Positions 6,807 through 15,504 of a DNA stretch of 24,209 nucleotides are shown here, piece after piece. Source of the DNA: Tepidimicrobium sp. Lineage in GTDB: Bacteria > Bacillota > Clostridia > Tissierellales > Tepidimicrobiaceae. Below the pieces are notes generated by a model that had not been told where the DNA came from, made no database searches, and worked only from the letters and a program-made list of their open reading frames with translations. The translations under genes and the position numbers were made by a program. Location: assembly GCA_012839395.1 (NCBI GenBank), contig DUNJ01000056.1, positions 1-24,209 of the forward strand, written 5' to 3'. Numbering within the stretch: position 1 is the stretch's first letter; each line of letters starts with the position of its first letter.

Positions 6807-9020
6807 TTGTTGGTATTGGAAGGGATCATAGAGGATATAGTATTTAGGAATGAGGTTAATACCTATACGGTGGCTAAGCTGGAGACAGAAGATGGGGAGG
6901 CCACCATAGTGGGATATATGCCCTTTGCAAACCCAGGGGAATCGGTAAGAGTGGAGGGGGAGTGGACATACCATCCAACCTATGGGGAGCAGATGGAGGT
7001 CTCCATCATAAACCCCATAATCCCATCCACCACAAAGGGAATAGAGAAGTATCTATCCTCTGGGCTTATTCCCTTTGTAGGGCCTAAGACGGCTAAAAAA
7101 ATAGTAAAAAAATTTGGTCTGGATACATTAGATATAATCCAATACAATCCAGAGAGGCTAAAGGAGATAGACGGGATAGGGGACAAGAAGCTGGTTAAGA
7201 TTGTAAAGGCTTTTGAAGAACAAGGGGAGCTTAGGGAGGTAATGGTATTTTTGCAGGAGTTAGGGATTACCCCTAACTATGGTATGAGGATATATAAGGA
7301 ATATGGAAAGGAAACCATAGGGATTATAAAGGAAAACCCTTATAAGCTATCGGAGGATATAGTTGGAATTGGATTTAAAAAGGCGGATAGAATTGCCCAA
7401 AATATGGGGATAAGCTTGGATTCCCCCCACAGAATTGAAGGAGGCATAAAATATAAACTTCATCGCTATGCAAGGAATGGGCATACCTATGTTCCAAAGG
7501 ATGAGCTTATACTAAATACTGCAAAGCTAATAGATGTGGAGGAGAATCTGATAGAGGAAACCATAAGGGATATGGCTATTAAGGGGATAATCCATGTATC
7601 CAAGCTAGAAGAAGAAACTTTGGTGTACTACGCCCCCTTCCATAGAGCAGAAAACAACGTAAGTAGGAAGGTAGTGGAATTATCCAGGGCTAAGTTGGAA
7701 GAGGTAGATGTGGATGTGGATAGCGTAATAAGGGACATAGAAGGGGCAGAGGGGATAGAGTTTGCTCCTAAGCAGATAGAGGCAATAGTTGAATCCATAG
7801 AGAACGGGTTGGTAATTATAACAGGAGGACCAGGGACGGGCAAGACTACCATAATAAAGGCAATAATAAGGATATTTGAAGAGCAAGGCTTAACTGTAAA
7901 TTTGGCAGCCCCCACGGGAAGGGCGGCCAAGAGGATGACGGAAACCACCGGCATGGAGGCCAAAACCATCCATCGGCTATTGGAATATAGCTTTATGGAA
8001 GAGGGAATGGCCTTTGGGCTGGATGAAAGCTGTCCCTTGGATACCGATCTCCTCATAATAGATGAGGCTTCCATGATAGACATACTATTGATGAACAATC
8101 TACTTAAGGCGGTTATGCCTGGCACTAGATTGGTATTGGTGGGGGATGTGGACCAGCTGCCATCGGTGGGACCTGGAAATGTCCTAAGGGATATAATCGA
8201 TAGCCGGGTGGTGAAGGTGGTAAGATTGGAGGAGATATTTCGCCAGGCAGAGAGGAGCATGATAGTAGTAAATGCCCACCGGATCAACAGAGGGGAATAT
8301 CCCCTGCTCAATGAGAGGAATAAGGATTTCTTCCTTCTAAGGGAGGGGGATCCTAAAAGGATTGGAAGGATAATAACCAATCTATGCAAGGAGAGGTTAC
8401 CTAATTACTATGGGGTAGACCCCTTTACCGATATACAGGTGTTAAGCCCTATGAAAAAGGGGGATTGTGGTATCAATATATTGAATAGCAGGTTGCAGGC
8501 TGAGTTAAATCCAAAGGCCTATGGGAAAAAGGAGAAGCAGATGGGGGCAGAGCTATTTCGAGTAGGGGATAAGGTTATGCAGATAAGGAACAACTACTCC
8601 CTGGAGTGGCAAATAGCTAAAAGAGATGGGACCAAGGAAACTGGCGAGGGGATATTTAACGGAGACCTAGGGGTAATACTGGATATTAATGAGGGGGATG
8701 ATACTTTAAAGGTTTTATTTGATGAGGAGAAGGAAGTGGAATACAACTTTAATCAGCTAGACGAACTACAGCTATCCTACGCTACTACAGTTCATAAGAG
8801 CCAGGGAAGTGAGTTTCCAGTAATTATAATGCCCATATATTGGGGGCCTCCAATGTTATTGACGCGAAACCTTTTATATACCGGTATCACCAGGGCCAGG
8901 GATTTGGTAGTATTGGTAGGGGAGGAGCGGTTTTTAAGGCTTATGATAGATAACAATAGGATAGCCAAAAGGTATTCAAGCCTAGATCTTAAGATTAGGG
9001 AGATGCTTACCATGTTTTAG
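6807..9020 (+). CDS. recD2: RecD2-type SF1B ATP-dependent DNA helicase
   Basis: A 737-aa RecD2 (RecD-like helicase working without RecBC), a 5'-3' DNA helicase involved in repair and replication-fork upkeep. The N-terminal third has an OB-like start and helix-hairpin-helix repeats (PFVGPKTAKKIVKKFG 89-104, IDGIGDKK 121-128, VGIGFKKADRIA 186-197). The helicase core has Walker A GGPGTGKTT at 340-348, motif Ia APTGRAAKRM near 368, Walker B DEAS at 419-422, GDVDQLPSVGPG from 446, and motifs V/VI TVHKSQGSEF (661-670) and YTGITRA (691-697). All key residues are present and length is typical. The start is TTG 6807, with AGAGGAGA six bases upstream and no in-frame ATG nearby. It lies just before comF, where B. 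subtilis has the helicase-like comFA. Confidence 0.95.
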   Translation: MLVLEGIIEDIVFRNEVNTYTVAKLETEDGEATIVGYMPFANPGESVRVEGEWTYHPTYGEQMEVSIINPIIPSTTKGIEKYLSSGLIPFVGPKTAKKIVKKFGLDTLDIIQYNPERLKEIDGIGDKKLVKIVKAFEEQGELREVMVFLQELGITPNYGMRIYKEYGKETIGIIKENPYKLSEDIVGIGFKKADRIAQNMGISLDSPHRIEGGIKYKLHRYARNGHTYVPKDELILNTAKLIDVEENLIEETIRDMAIKGIIHVSKLEEETLVYYAPFHRAENNVSRKVVELSRAKLEEVDVDVDSVIRDIEGAEGIEFAPKQIEAIVESIENGLVIITGGPGTGKTTIIKAIIRIFEEQGLTVNLAAPTGRAAKRMTETTGMEAKTIHRLLEYSFMEEGMAFGLDESCPLDTDLLIIDEASMIDILLMNNLLKAVMPGTRLVLVGDVDQLPSVGPGNVLRDIIDSRVVKVVRLEEIFRQAERSMIVVNAHRINRGEYPLLNERNKDFFLLREGDPKRIGRIITNLCKERLPNYYGVDPFTDIQVLSPMKKGDCGINILNSRLQAELNPKAYGKKEKQMGAELFRVGDKVMQIRNNYSLEWQIAKRDGTKETGEGIFNGDLGVILDINEGDDTLKVLFDEEKEVEYNFNQLDELQLSYATTVHKSQGSEFPVIIMPIYWGPPMLLTRNLLYTGITRARDLVVLVGEERFLRLMIDNNRIAKRYSSLDLKIREMLTMF

Positions 9021-9031
9021 GGGAGATGGCT

Positions 9032-9703
9032 ATGGGAATTGTAGATGGGATAATAAATTTATTATTTCCATATGAGGATATGTGTCTATTTTGTAAAAGC
9101 AAGGTGCAATCCCAAAAAAACCATATATGCACTAGATGTTTTAGACTTATAGAATTTGTCAATAGGCCGGTGGATTTAAGGCTTTCCAAGGTGGCAAGTC
9201 TTCATTATGCCATATTATACAATAGATTTGTAGTGGACAAGCTCCATGCTTTTAAGTTTAGGGGACAGGGCTATCTACATAAGCCCTTTGGGGAGCTACT
9301 GGTGCATAGCATATACAATATAGGGCTAGATAGGAAGGTAGATCTAATAGCCTTTGTGCCCGCTCATAGGTTAAAGGAGTCCTTTAGGGGATACAATCAA
9401 TCTAAATTATTGGCTAAATATGTATCGGAAAAGCTGGATATTAGGCTATTGGATAACCATATATTTAAAACTAAATGGACCAAGGATCAAAATCAGCTGG
9501 ATAAGGATGATAGGGCAAGAAATTTAAAGGATTGTTTTGAAAGCAAAAATATAGAGGATTTTAAGGGTAAAGAAATACTTTTAATTGACGATATAATTAC
9601 TACAGGAACAACCATGGAGGAATGTAGCAAGGCGTTTATAGAAAGTGGCGCTAATAGAGTACATGGATTGGCCCTTACCTCTAGTCGATATCTACTATGT
9701 TGA
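9032..9703 (+). CDS. comF: ComF family (ComFC-type) phosphoribosyltransferase-like protein
   Basis: A cytoplasmic protein of the ComFC/GntX group needed in B. subtilis for full DNA uptake competence. It has an N-terminal zinc ribbon (C18, C21, C33, C36 from ATG 9032) and a C-terminal phosphoribosyltransferase fold with the PRPP loop EILLIDDIITTGTT; RLKESFRGYNQSKLLAKYV is the preceding family motif. ATG 9026 is in frame two codons earlier but leaves no room after AGGGGAG (9019-9025), so ATG 9032 (223 aa) is preferred. The gene starts 11 bases after recD2 and is followed 19 bases later by a flagellar gene, the classic comFC-yvyF link of Firmicutes. Here it may serve repair or motility-coupled expression rather than competence, since no other com gene is in view. 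Confidence 0.92.
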   Translation: MGIVDGIINLLFPYEDMCLFCKSKVQSQKNHICTRCFRLIEFVNRPVDLRLSKVASLHYAILYNRFVVDKLHAFKFRGQGYLHKPFGELLVHSIYNIGLDRKVDLIAFVPAHRLKESFRGYNQSKLLAKYVSEKLDIRLLDNHIFKTKWTKDQNQLDKDDRARNLKDCFESKNIEDFKGKEILLIDDIITTGTTMEECSKAFIESGANRVHGLALTSSRYLLC

Positions 9704-9722
9704 TCTGATAAGGGGTGGTTAT

Positions 9723-10139
9723 ATGGATATTAGAAATTGTAGCAACTGCGGTAAGATATATGCCTATGATGGATTCAATATATGTAGGCAGTGCAGAAGG
9801 GACGAGGAGAAGGAATTTCAAAGGGTGAAGAAGTATCTGCAGGAAAACCCGGGAGCGGCTATACCTGAGATATCCGAGGAGACCGGGGTGGAGTCTAGCA
9901 AGATAATAGAGTTTTTGAGGCAGGGTAGGTTGGAGGTAAAGGACGAAAGCAACCTACTCTTGGAATGTGAAAGATGTGGGGTTCCAATACGAACGGGAAG
10001 GTTTTGCGATAAATGTACTGTGGAGATGAAGAGGCAATTTAAAAGTTCCATAGGCGGTGGAAGGGATCCTAAGGATTTAGGTAGCGGAGATTTTAAGAGG
10101 AAGCTTAGGGCTGGAGAGAGGTACAGAAAAAAGCGATAG
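9723..10139 (+). CDS. yvyF: YvyF-like flagellar operon zinc protein (TIGR03826 family)
   Basis: A 138-aa protein with two zinc-ribbon CxxC pairs at each end (C6, C9, C21, C24 and C82, C85, C95, C98) flanking a helix-turn-helix-like middle (IPEISEETGVESSKIIEFLRQGRL, about 47-70), and a basic C-terminus (KLRAGERYRKKR). This matches the Firmicute flagellar-operon protein between comFC and flgM, whose role is thought to be regulatory. The frame is open upstream to 9645, but that would overlap comF. AGGGGTGG (9710-9717) precedes ATG 9723, so this start is chosen. The MerR/phage-like HTH region suggests nucleic acid binding, which is inference. Confidence 0.85.
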   Translation: MDIRNCSNCGKIYAYDGFNICRQCRRDEEKEFQRVKKYLQENPGAAIPEISEETGVESSKIIEFLRQGRLEVKDESNLLLECERCGVPIRTGRFCDKCTVEMKRQFKSSIGGGRDPKDLGSGDFKRKLRAGERYRKKR

Positions 10140-10166
10140 TAGTATGGATAAAAATGGGGTGTTTTT

Positions 10167-10448
10167 ATGAAGGTAGATAAGACCAACAGGGTTTTGGAGA
10201 TCTATAACAATATGGGATTTAATAGGTTAGAGAGGGGAAGGGGTAGATCGGAAAGGGATTCTATCAAACTTTCGGAGGCTGCCCAAGATTATCAATTTGC
10301 ACTAAAGAAGCTGGAGGAAGTACCGGATATACGAATGGATAAGGTGGAGAAACTAAAGGAGCAGGTGGAAGCTGGAACCTATAATGTGGAGGGAAAGAAG
10401 ATAGTGGAAAAGATGTACCAAAGGATCAACTTTGATGAGAAGGTATAG
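10167..10448 (+). CDS. flgM: Anti-sigma-28 factor FlgM
   Basis: A 93-aa FlgM. It binds and inhibits the flagellar sigma factor (sigma-28/sigma-D) until the hook-basal body is finished. The N-terminus is short and polar (KVDKTNRVLEIYNNM). The C-terminal inhibitory half shows the family pattern: DSIKLSEAAQDYQFALKKL, then VPDIRMDKVEKLKEQVEAGTYNVEGKKIVEKM, where RxxKVxxLKxxVxxGTYxVxxxxIAxKM is diagnostic. GGGGTG lies seven bases before the ATG. It sits in the canonical place between the YvyF-like gene and flgN. A sigma-28 promoter on the flagellin gene in this window is its likely downstream target. Confidence 0.95.
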   Translation: MKVDKTNRVLEIYNNMGFNRLERGRGRSERDSIKLSEAAQDYQFALKKLEEVPDIRMDKVEKLKEQVEAGTYNVEGKKIVEKMYQRINFDEKV

Positions 10449-10460
10449 CGAGGTGGGTAT

Positions 10461-10931
10461 ATGAGTTTTAGCGAGGAACTAACAAAGGTGCTAAAGGAGC
10501 AGCTTAATATATTGAAGGCCTTGGAGCTTATAGCCTATGATAAGACCGATATAATAGTGGCGGATGATGTGGAGGCCCTGGAGAAGATGACCAGGGAAGA
10601 GGAAGGATATATAAATAGGATGGCTACGGTGGAGGAGGAAAGGCTTAGGCTATTGGATAGCTGGGGCCTAAATATAAGCACCCCTATATCCCACATAATA
10701 GATAAGGTTCCAGATGGAAGGGAAGAGCTTATCCAGCTTCAGGATTCATTGGTGGAGGTGCTAAATAGCATCCAGGAGAGGAACGTTCTCAACCAGGAGC
10801 TTATAGAGGATAATTTACAATGGTTGAATTTCAATATGAACTTGATTTCAAATACCAGGACTTCTGCTACCTATGGGAAGGACGATGGGGACAAGGGAGT
10901 TGGAAATAGCTTATTCGATAGGAAGGTGTAG
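10461..10931 (+). CDS. flgN: FlgN family flagellar export chaperone
   Basis: A 156-aa, almost wholly helical protein with heptad-like leucine spacing (ELTKVLKEQLNILKALELIAYDKTDIIV near the start; ALEKMTREEEGYINRMATVEEERLRLL next). This is the FlgN/YvyG pattern: a chaperone that protects hook-filament junction proteins FlgK and FlgL before export. It starts 12 bases after flgM and stops two bases before flgK, which supports co-expression with its clients. Sequence conservation of the family is low, so the call leans on length, helical pattern and gene order. Confidence 0.88.
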   Translation: MSFSEELTKVLKEQLNILKALELIAYDKTDIIVADDVEALEKMTREEEGYINRMATVEEERLRLLDSWGLNISTPISHIIDKVPDGREELIQLQDSLVEVLNSIQERNVLNQELIEDNLQWLNFNMNLISNTRTSATYGKDDGDKGVGNSLFDRKV

Positions 10932-10933
10932 AG

Positions 10934-12340
10934 ATGGGTTTTGGAGGATTGTACATTTCAATATCGGGAATAAATGCAAATAAGAGGGCGTTGGATACGG
11001 TATCCCATAATATAGCTAATGTTAACAACCCCAACTATGCAAGGCAATCGGTTATACATAGCGAGGGATCCTATTCCACCTATGATATGAAATTTTTGCA
11101 GGGTAGCGGCGTTAATATAGAGCAGATAAGGCAGATACGGGACGAATTTTTGGATATGAAGCTGCGAAGGGAGATGGCCACCTTTGGTTATCATAGCACC
11201 AAATCGGAGATTTTAAACCAGGTGGAGACCATATTTAACGAGATAACCTCCAGCGGATTACAAAATGTTATGGATGAGTTTTGGGATGGTTGGGCCGAGC
11301 TATATAAGGAGCCAGATAGCCTAACCATAAGGGGAATAGTTCATGAAAATGCGGTGGCTTTTACTACCGCAGTTAACCATATAAGCACCCAGCTTAAGGA
11401 TCTTCAATTTGAGCTTAACAAGGAGATGCTCAATAAGGCTCACGAGGTTAATACTCTATTGGGGAAGATGGCTCAACTAAATAGACATATAAAGCAGGCG
11501 GAAGGCTATGGACCCCATGTAAGTGCCAACGATTACAGGGATGAAAGAAACGCCGTGTTAGATAGATTGGCAGAGCTAATACCTATAAGCCACTATGAAA
11601 ACCAATATGGAGAGGAAGTGGTGTCCTTATTTGGTAAGGATTTGGTTAGCGGCGGCAGCTTTAACCCCATAGGCATAGAGCTAAACGAAAAGGGTCATGG
11701 TGAAATATACTGGTCTGATACGGGGGGCGGCATAGATTTAAAGGGATTGGGAGAGCTAGGCGGATATATCGACGCTAGGGATAGCGTGGTGGTGGAATAT
11801 CAGCAGAAGTTAAATATATTGGTTGGGGAATTGGCTAAAGCTATAAATGATATCCATAAATCTGGAATTGATTTAGATGGGGGTAGCGGGGCACCCTTTT
11901 TTGTAGGAGTGGATTCCCAAGACATAGCAGCCACCATTAGGGTAAATCCTGAAATAGGAGACTTTAGGAAGATTGCCATTTCAGAGTCAGGTGCTGCAGG
12001 GGATGGGGAGAAGGCCAAGGAGATATTGGAGTTAAGAGAGAAACCCCTATTTGGTGAATATGATGAAGATCCCCATATAACCATAGATAGGTTTTACAGG
12101 GAATTGGTTATGGGCCTAGGGTTGGAGAGGCAACAATCTAGAACCATGGTGGAGAACCAAAGGATATTGATAGATCAGATTAAGAATAGGAGGGAGGAGA
12201 TATCCTCCGTATCCTTAGATGAGGAGATGGCGGATATGCTTAAATACCAACACTCCTACATAGCCAATTCAAGGGTTATAAATGCAATAGATGAGATGGT
12301 GGATATGGTGATAAACAGGATGGGGATAGCAGGAAGATAG
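10934..12340 (+). CDS. flgK: Flagellar hook-associated protein 1 FlgK, first copy
   Basis: A 468-aa FlgK, the first hook-filament junction protein, exported through the flagellum. The N-terminal axial domain has the rod/hook motif ALDTVSHNIANVNNPNYARQ (residues 18-37), and the C-terminus has SLDEEMADMLKYQHSYIANSRVINAIDEMVDMVINRMG. Length is at the lower end for the family, so the outer domain is compact. The start is two bases after flgN, with GGAAGGTG as ribosome site. A second, divergent flgK follows at 12391. The N-terminal segment here begins GGLYISISGIN, while the other reads GFNTAVKGLL. Which of the two is the main junction protein cannot be told. Confidence 0.94.
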   Translation: MGFGGLYISISGINANKRALDTVSHNIANVNNPNYARQSVIHSEGSYSTYDMKFLQGSGVNIEQIRQIRDEFLDMKLRREMATFGYHSTKSEILNQVETIFNEITSSGLQNVMDEFWDGWAELYKEPDSLTIRGIVHENAVAFTTAVNHISTQLKDLQFELNKEMLNKAHEVNTLLGKMAQLNRHIKQAEGYGPHVSANDYRDERNAVLDRLAELIPISHYENQYGEEVVSLFGKDLVSGGSFNPIGIELNEKGHGEIYWSDTGGGIDLKGLGELGGYIDARDSVVVEYQQKLNILVGELAKAINDIHKSGIDLDGGSGAPFFVGVDSQDIAATIRVNPEIGDFRKIAISESGAAGDGEKAKEILELREKPLFGEYDEDPHITIDRFYRELVMGLGLERQQSRTMVENQRILIDQIKNRREEISSVSLDEEMADMLKYQHSYIANSRVINAIDEMVDMVINRMGIAGR

Positions 12341-12390
12341 GTGCAGCGCATCTATCTTTTACTGTAGCTTGATGGAAAGGATTGAAATAT

Positions 12391-13782
12391 ATGTTTGGAT
12401 TTAATACAGCGGTTAAGGGATTGTTGGCTAGCCAGCGATCCCTATATATAGTAAATCACAATATAAGCAATATAAATACCAAAGGCTATTCCAGGCAGCA
12501 GGGGGTGCAAAGGGCAACCACTCCCTTCCATATGACAGGGGTAGGGATGCTGGGAACTGGAACGACGATAGAGGATATAATTCGAATGAGGGATTCCTAC
12601 ATCGATTTCAAATATTGGAATGAAAACGCCCCCAAAGGTGAATGGATAGTGAAGAGGGATGGGTTGGAAGAGCTGGAAAAGCTATTTGGGGAGCCATCGG
12701 ATAATAGTTTTAGGAAGTACTTAGACGATTTTTACCTGGCATTGGATAATATGAGCAAGAACCCGTCGGATATGTCCTTCCGGGAGCCGGTGAAGGAAAA
12801 TGTATTGGCCCTTACCAGGCATATAAACGAGACGGCTAAGAGATTGCAAGATATGAAGAAGGAGCAGGAGTTTTCCATGGAGACCATGGAGAGGAGGATA
12901 AACGATTTAGCAATACAGATCACCTCCTTAAATAAGCAGATTTATGCCACGGAACTGGATGGCAGAAAGGCCAACGACTTAAGGGATAGGCGGGAGCTAC
13001 TGATAGATGAGTTATCGGAAATAGTAGATATTAGGGCAGATGAATCCACTGATGGCAAGTATGTGGTTAGCATAGGCGGCGTATCCCTGGTGGATCATAC
13101 CAATACCTTTAAGGTTAAGTTGGCTGAAGATTTTAGTGAGCTGCAATGGTCCAATGGTAGCAAGGTATCTTTAAGATCTGGCCAATTAAAAGGGCTTTTG
13201 GATATATACAATGGAGATGGGGTAAATAATTCATATAGGGGAATACCCTATTATATGGATAGATTGAATCAGTTTGCCAGGGAGTTTGCTGAAAGTTTTA
13301 ATAATCAGCATAAAGAAGGGTATACATTGGATGGGGAGCAGGGAGAGGATTTTTTCGTATTTTCAGAGGAGGCTGAAATTGAGGATAGCTGGGCAGCTAC
13401 CATAACCCTGCACGATGATATATTGAGAGACCTTAGAAATATAGCTGCAGCGGGTGATAAAGCGGGAGATGCTGAAGATGCAAAAAACCTATTGAAATTG
13501 ATAGCTTTAAGGGATGAAAAGTCCCCCGATGATTTTATAAAATCCATACTATCCAATTTGGCGGTGGACAGTCTCCAGGGCAGGAGGATGAGTGAAACTC
13601 AAGATGTGGTCTTAAGGAATATCCAATCCAAAAGGGATTCTATACAAGGGGTATCCTACGATGAGGAGATGGCGGATATGGTGAGGTTTCAGCATAGCTA
13701 TGTGGCTTCAGCCAGGATGATCAGCACCATGGATATAATTATGGACGTTACCATAAATAGATTGGGACTTGTAGGAAGGTGA
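12391..13782 (+). CDS. flgK: Flagellar hook-associated protein 1 FlgK, second copy
   Basis: A FlgK paralog of about 463 aa. It carries the axial motif SLYIVNHNISNINTKGYSRQQ near the start and YDEEMADMVRFQHSYVASARMISTMDIIMDVTINRLG at the end. Identity to the first copy is clear only at these ends, so this is an old duplication and not recent. The TTG at 12382 is in frame but too close to GGAAAGG (12374-12380); ATG 12391, giving MFGFNTAVKGLLASQ as in typical FlgK proteins, is preferred. It lies 50 bases after the first copy and two codons before flgL. Both copies keep intact termini, so both may be assembled, in series or as alternatives. Confidence 0.93.
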   Translation: MFGFNTAVKGLLASQRSLYIVNHNISNINTKGYSRQQGVQRATTPFHMTGVGMLGTGTTIEDIIRMRDSYIDFKYWNENAPKGEWIVKRDGLEELEKLFGEPSDNSFRKYLDDFYLALDNMSKNPSDMSFREPVKENVLALTRHINETAKRLQDMKKEQEFSMETMERRINDLAIQITSLNKQIYATELDGRKANDLRDRRELLIDELSEIVDIRADESTDGKYVVSIGGVSLVDHTNTFKVKLAEDFSELQWSNGSKVSLRSGQLKGLLDIYNGDGVNNSYRGIPYYMDRLNQFAREFAESFNNQHKEGYTLDGEQGEDFFVFSEEAEIEDSWAATITLHDDILRDLRNIAAAGDKAGDAEDAKNLLKLIALRDEKSPDDFIKSILSNLAVDSLQGRRMSETQDVVLRNIQSKRDSIQGVSYDEEMADMVRFQHSYVASARMISTMDIIMDVTINRLGLVGR

Positions 13783-13786
13783 TCAT

Positions 13787-14746
13787 ATGCGTATAACCAA
13801 TAACATGTTGATAAATAATATGGTATACAACTTAAATCAAAACTTAAAGCATTTGGAAAAGCTCCAGTATCAAAAAGCTACTGGGAAGAAGTTTAGGGTG
13901 CCTTCAGATGATCCCATCGGTGCCAGCAAAAGCTTGAAATTCAATACCGATATATCCAAATTGGAGCAATATGATAGAAATGCCAAGGATGCCCTATCTT
14001 GGATGACTGATACGGAGGCAGCTTTGGCGGAGATAGGCTCGGTACTTCATAGGGCTAAGGAGTTAACGGTGGATGCAGCCAATGGCAGCAAAAGCCCAGA
14101 GGACCTGCTGAAGATAAAAGAGGAGATAGGGGAATTGAAGGATCACCTTATACAGATTGGCAACACCACCTATGCGGGAAGACATATATTTAGTGGCTTT
14201 AAAACGGACAAGCCCCTGCTGGATAAGGATGGAAACTACAATGGAGACTTAGGTGAACTGCTATCAGATGAGGTATTTGAATACAATGTAGGGGTTTCTG
14301 AAAGGGTATATGTGAATACTGTAGGCATAAGGGTATTTGGGGTGGGGGATATTCCCGAAGATATGGAAGAGTTTAAGGATGTTTTTAACCATGACATAGG
14401 GGCAGATAGGCAAGCAACCCTAATCCGGGTATTTGAAAGTCTATCCCAGGCACTTGAGGGCAATGATGCGGATGGGCTTCAGGCCGCCTTGGAGCATATA
14501 GATGCCAGCATGGAGCAGGTATTGGCGGTAAGGGCAGAAGTGGGAGCCAAGATGAATAGGCTGGAGCTTACGGAAAAGAAGCTAGGGGTTCAAATAGAGA
14601 GCGTTAAGGAGCTTTTATCCTACAATGAAGATGTGGATATGGCAGAGATATCCATGTATATAGCTTCGGCAGAAAATGTCTATATATCTAGCCTTATGAC
14701 AGGGGCTAAGATAATACAGCCAACCTTGGTGGAGTTTTTAAGGTAG
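13787..14746 (+). CDS. flgL: Flagellar hook-associated protein 3 FlgL
   Basis: A 319-aa FlgL, the second hook-filament junction protein and a flagellin homolog. It begins MRITNNMLINNMVYNLNQN and has YQKATGKKFRVPSDDPIGASKSL, the FlgL version of the flagellin SSG..I..A.DD motif. The C-terminal helix has LLSYNEDVDMAEISMYIASAENVY, matching ...DxDMAEA...L...... of the family. The ATG is four bases after the flgK stop, with GGAAGGTGA as ribosome site. In B. subtilis yviE separates flgL from fliW; it is absent here. Confidence 0.95.
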   Translation: MRITNNMLINNMVYNLNQNLKHLEKLQYQKATGKKFRVPSDDPIGASKSLKFNTDISKLEQYDRNAKDALSWMTDTEAALAEIGSVLHRAKELTVDAANGSKSPEDLLKIKEEIGELKDHLIQIGNTTYAGRHIFSGFKTDKPLLDKDGNYNGDLGELLSDEVFEYNVGVSERVYVNTVGIRVFGVGDIPEDMEEFKDVFNHDIGADRQATLIRVFESLSQALEGNDADGLQAALEHIDASMEQVLAVRAEVGAKMNRLELTEKKLGVQIESVKELLSYNEDVDMAEISMYIASAENVYISSLMTGAKIIQPTLVEFLR

Positions 14747-14794
14747 CATATTTTAATATGGGTTGGGATACCATTGATAAGAGAGGTGTAGATA

Positions 14795-15253
14795 TTGATA
14801 AAGCTTAACACCACCAACTTTGGTGAGATAGAAATAGATAAGGAGAAGATATTTAGCTTTCCAGATGGACTACTAGGGTTTGAGGAGGATAGGGAGTTTG
14901 TAATAATAAACAACGAAGATCCAGAGATCCCCTTTCAATGGCTCCAATCCTTAAGAAACCCAGACTTAGCCTTTGTAATAATAAACCCCTTCTTGGTATA
15001 TCCTAACTATGATATTCGGATATCCAAGGCCGTTAGGGATAAACTTAAGATAGAGGATGAGAAGGATGTGGCCATATACTCTATAGTAGTGGTACCAGAG
15101 GATATGGAGAAGATGACTGCCAACCTATTGGGTCCCATCATATTGAATATAGATAAAAAATTGGGAAAGCAGGTAATATTGGATGATGATAGATACTCTA
15201 CAAAGCACTACATATTTCAGCATCAGAATAATACGGAAGATGGGAGTGGGTAG
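14795..15253 (+). CDS. fliW: Flagellar assembly factor FliW
   Basis: A 152-aa FliW. In B. subtilis FliW binds flagellin or CsrA: when flagellin is scarce in the cytoplasm, FliW holds CsrA and relieves repression of hag translation. Family motifs are present: FGEIEIDKEKIFSFPDGLLGFEE at the start, PFQWLQSLRNPDLAFVIINPF and YSIVVVPEDMEKMTANLLGPIILN. The start is TTG 14795, six bases after GAGAGGTG. It ends two bases before csrA, the usual coupled pair. Confidence 0.96.
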   Translation: MIKLNTTNFGEIEIDKEKIFSFPDGLLGFEEDREFVIINNEDPEIPFQWLQSLRNPDLAFVIINPFLVYPNYDIRISKAVRDKLKIEDEKDVAIYSIVVVPEDMEKMTANLLGPIILNIDKKLGKQVILDDDRYSTKHYIFQHQNNTEDGSG

Positions 15254-15255
15254 TC

Positions 15256-15486
15256 ATGCTAATATTATCTAGGAAGAAGGACGAATCCATAATAATAGAT
15301 GGCAAAATAGAGGTGAAGGTATTAGGCATCGAAGATGGTAGAGTGAGCATAGGAATAGATGCCCCAAAGGATATGGATATATTTAGGCAAGAACTATATC
15401 TATCCATACAGGAGGAAAACATAGAGGCGGCAAGGCTAAAACCGGATATGGCAAAGATGAATCAGTTTTTGAGGACAAAAAAATAG
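15256..15486 (+). CDS. csrA: Carbon storage regulator CsrA
   Basis: A 76-aa CsrA, a dimeric RNA-binding protein that represses translation by occupying GGA motifs near ribosome sites. The N-terminal strand MLILSRKKDESIIIDGKIEV and the VSIGIDAPKDMDIFRQELY core are standard; the RNA-contact Arg (R6) and the VxIGIxAP region are intact. The C-terminal tail is long, as in FliW-paired Firmicute CsrA, where it provides the FliW interface. It is coupled to fliW by two bases. A likely target is the flagellin leader about 1.7 kb downstream, where two GGA sites occur, one in a hairpin loop. Confidence 0.97.
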   Translation: MLILSRKKDESIIIDGKIEVKVLGIEDGRVSIGIDAPKDMDIFRQELYLSIQEENIEAARLKPDMAKMNQFLRTKK

Positions 15487-15504
15487 ATTAGGGGGCTATG
15501 TGCG

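Noticed and set aside
7628..8389. 253-codon open frame on the minus strand
   Set aside because: It is the mirror of the RecD2 helicase core, low in complexity and Ser/Leu-rich, without family resemblance; it is open only because of the codon use on the other strand.
9645..9722. Upstream extension of the YvyF-like gene
   Set aside because: It would overlap the end of comF and has no ribosome site; ATG 9723 with AGGGGTGG fits the zinc-finger start.
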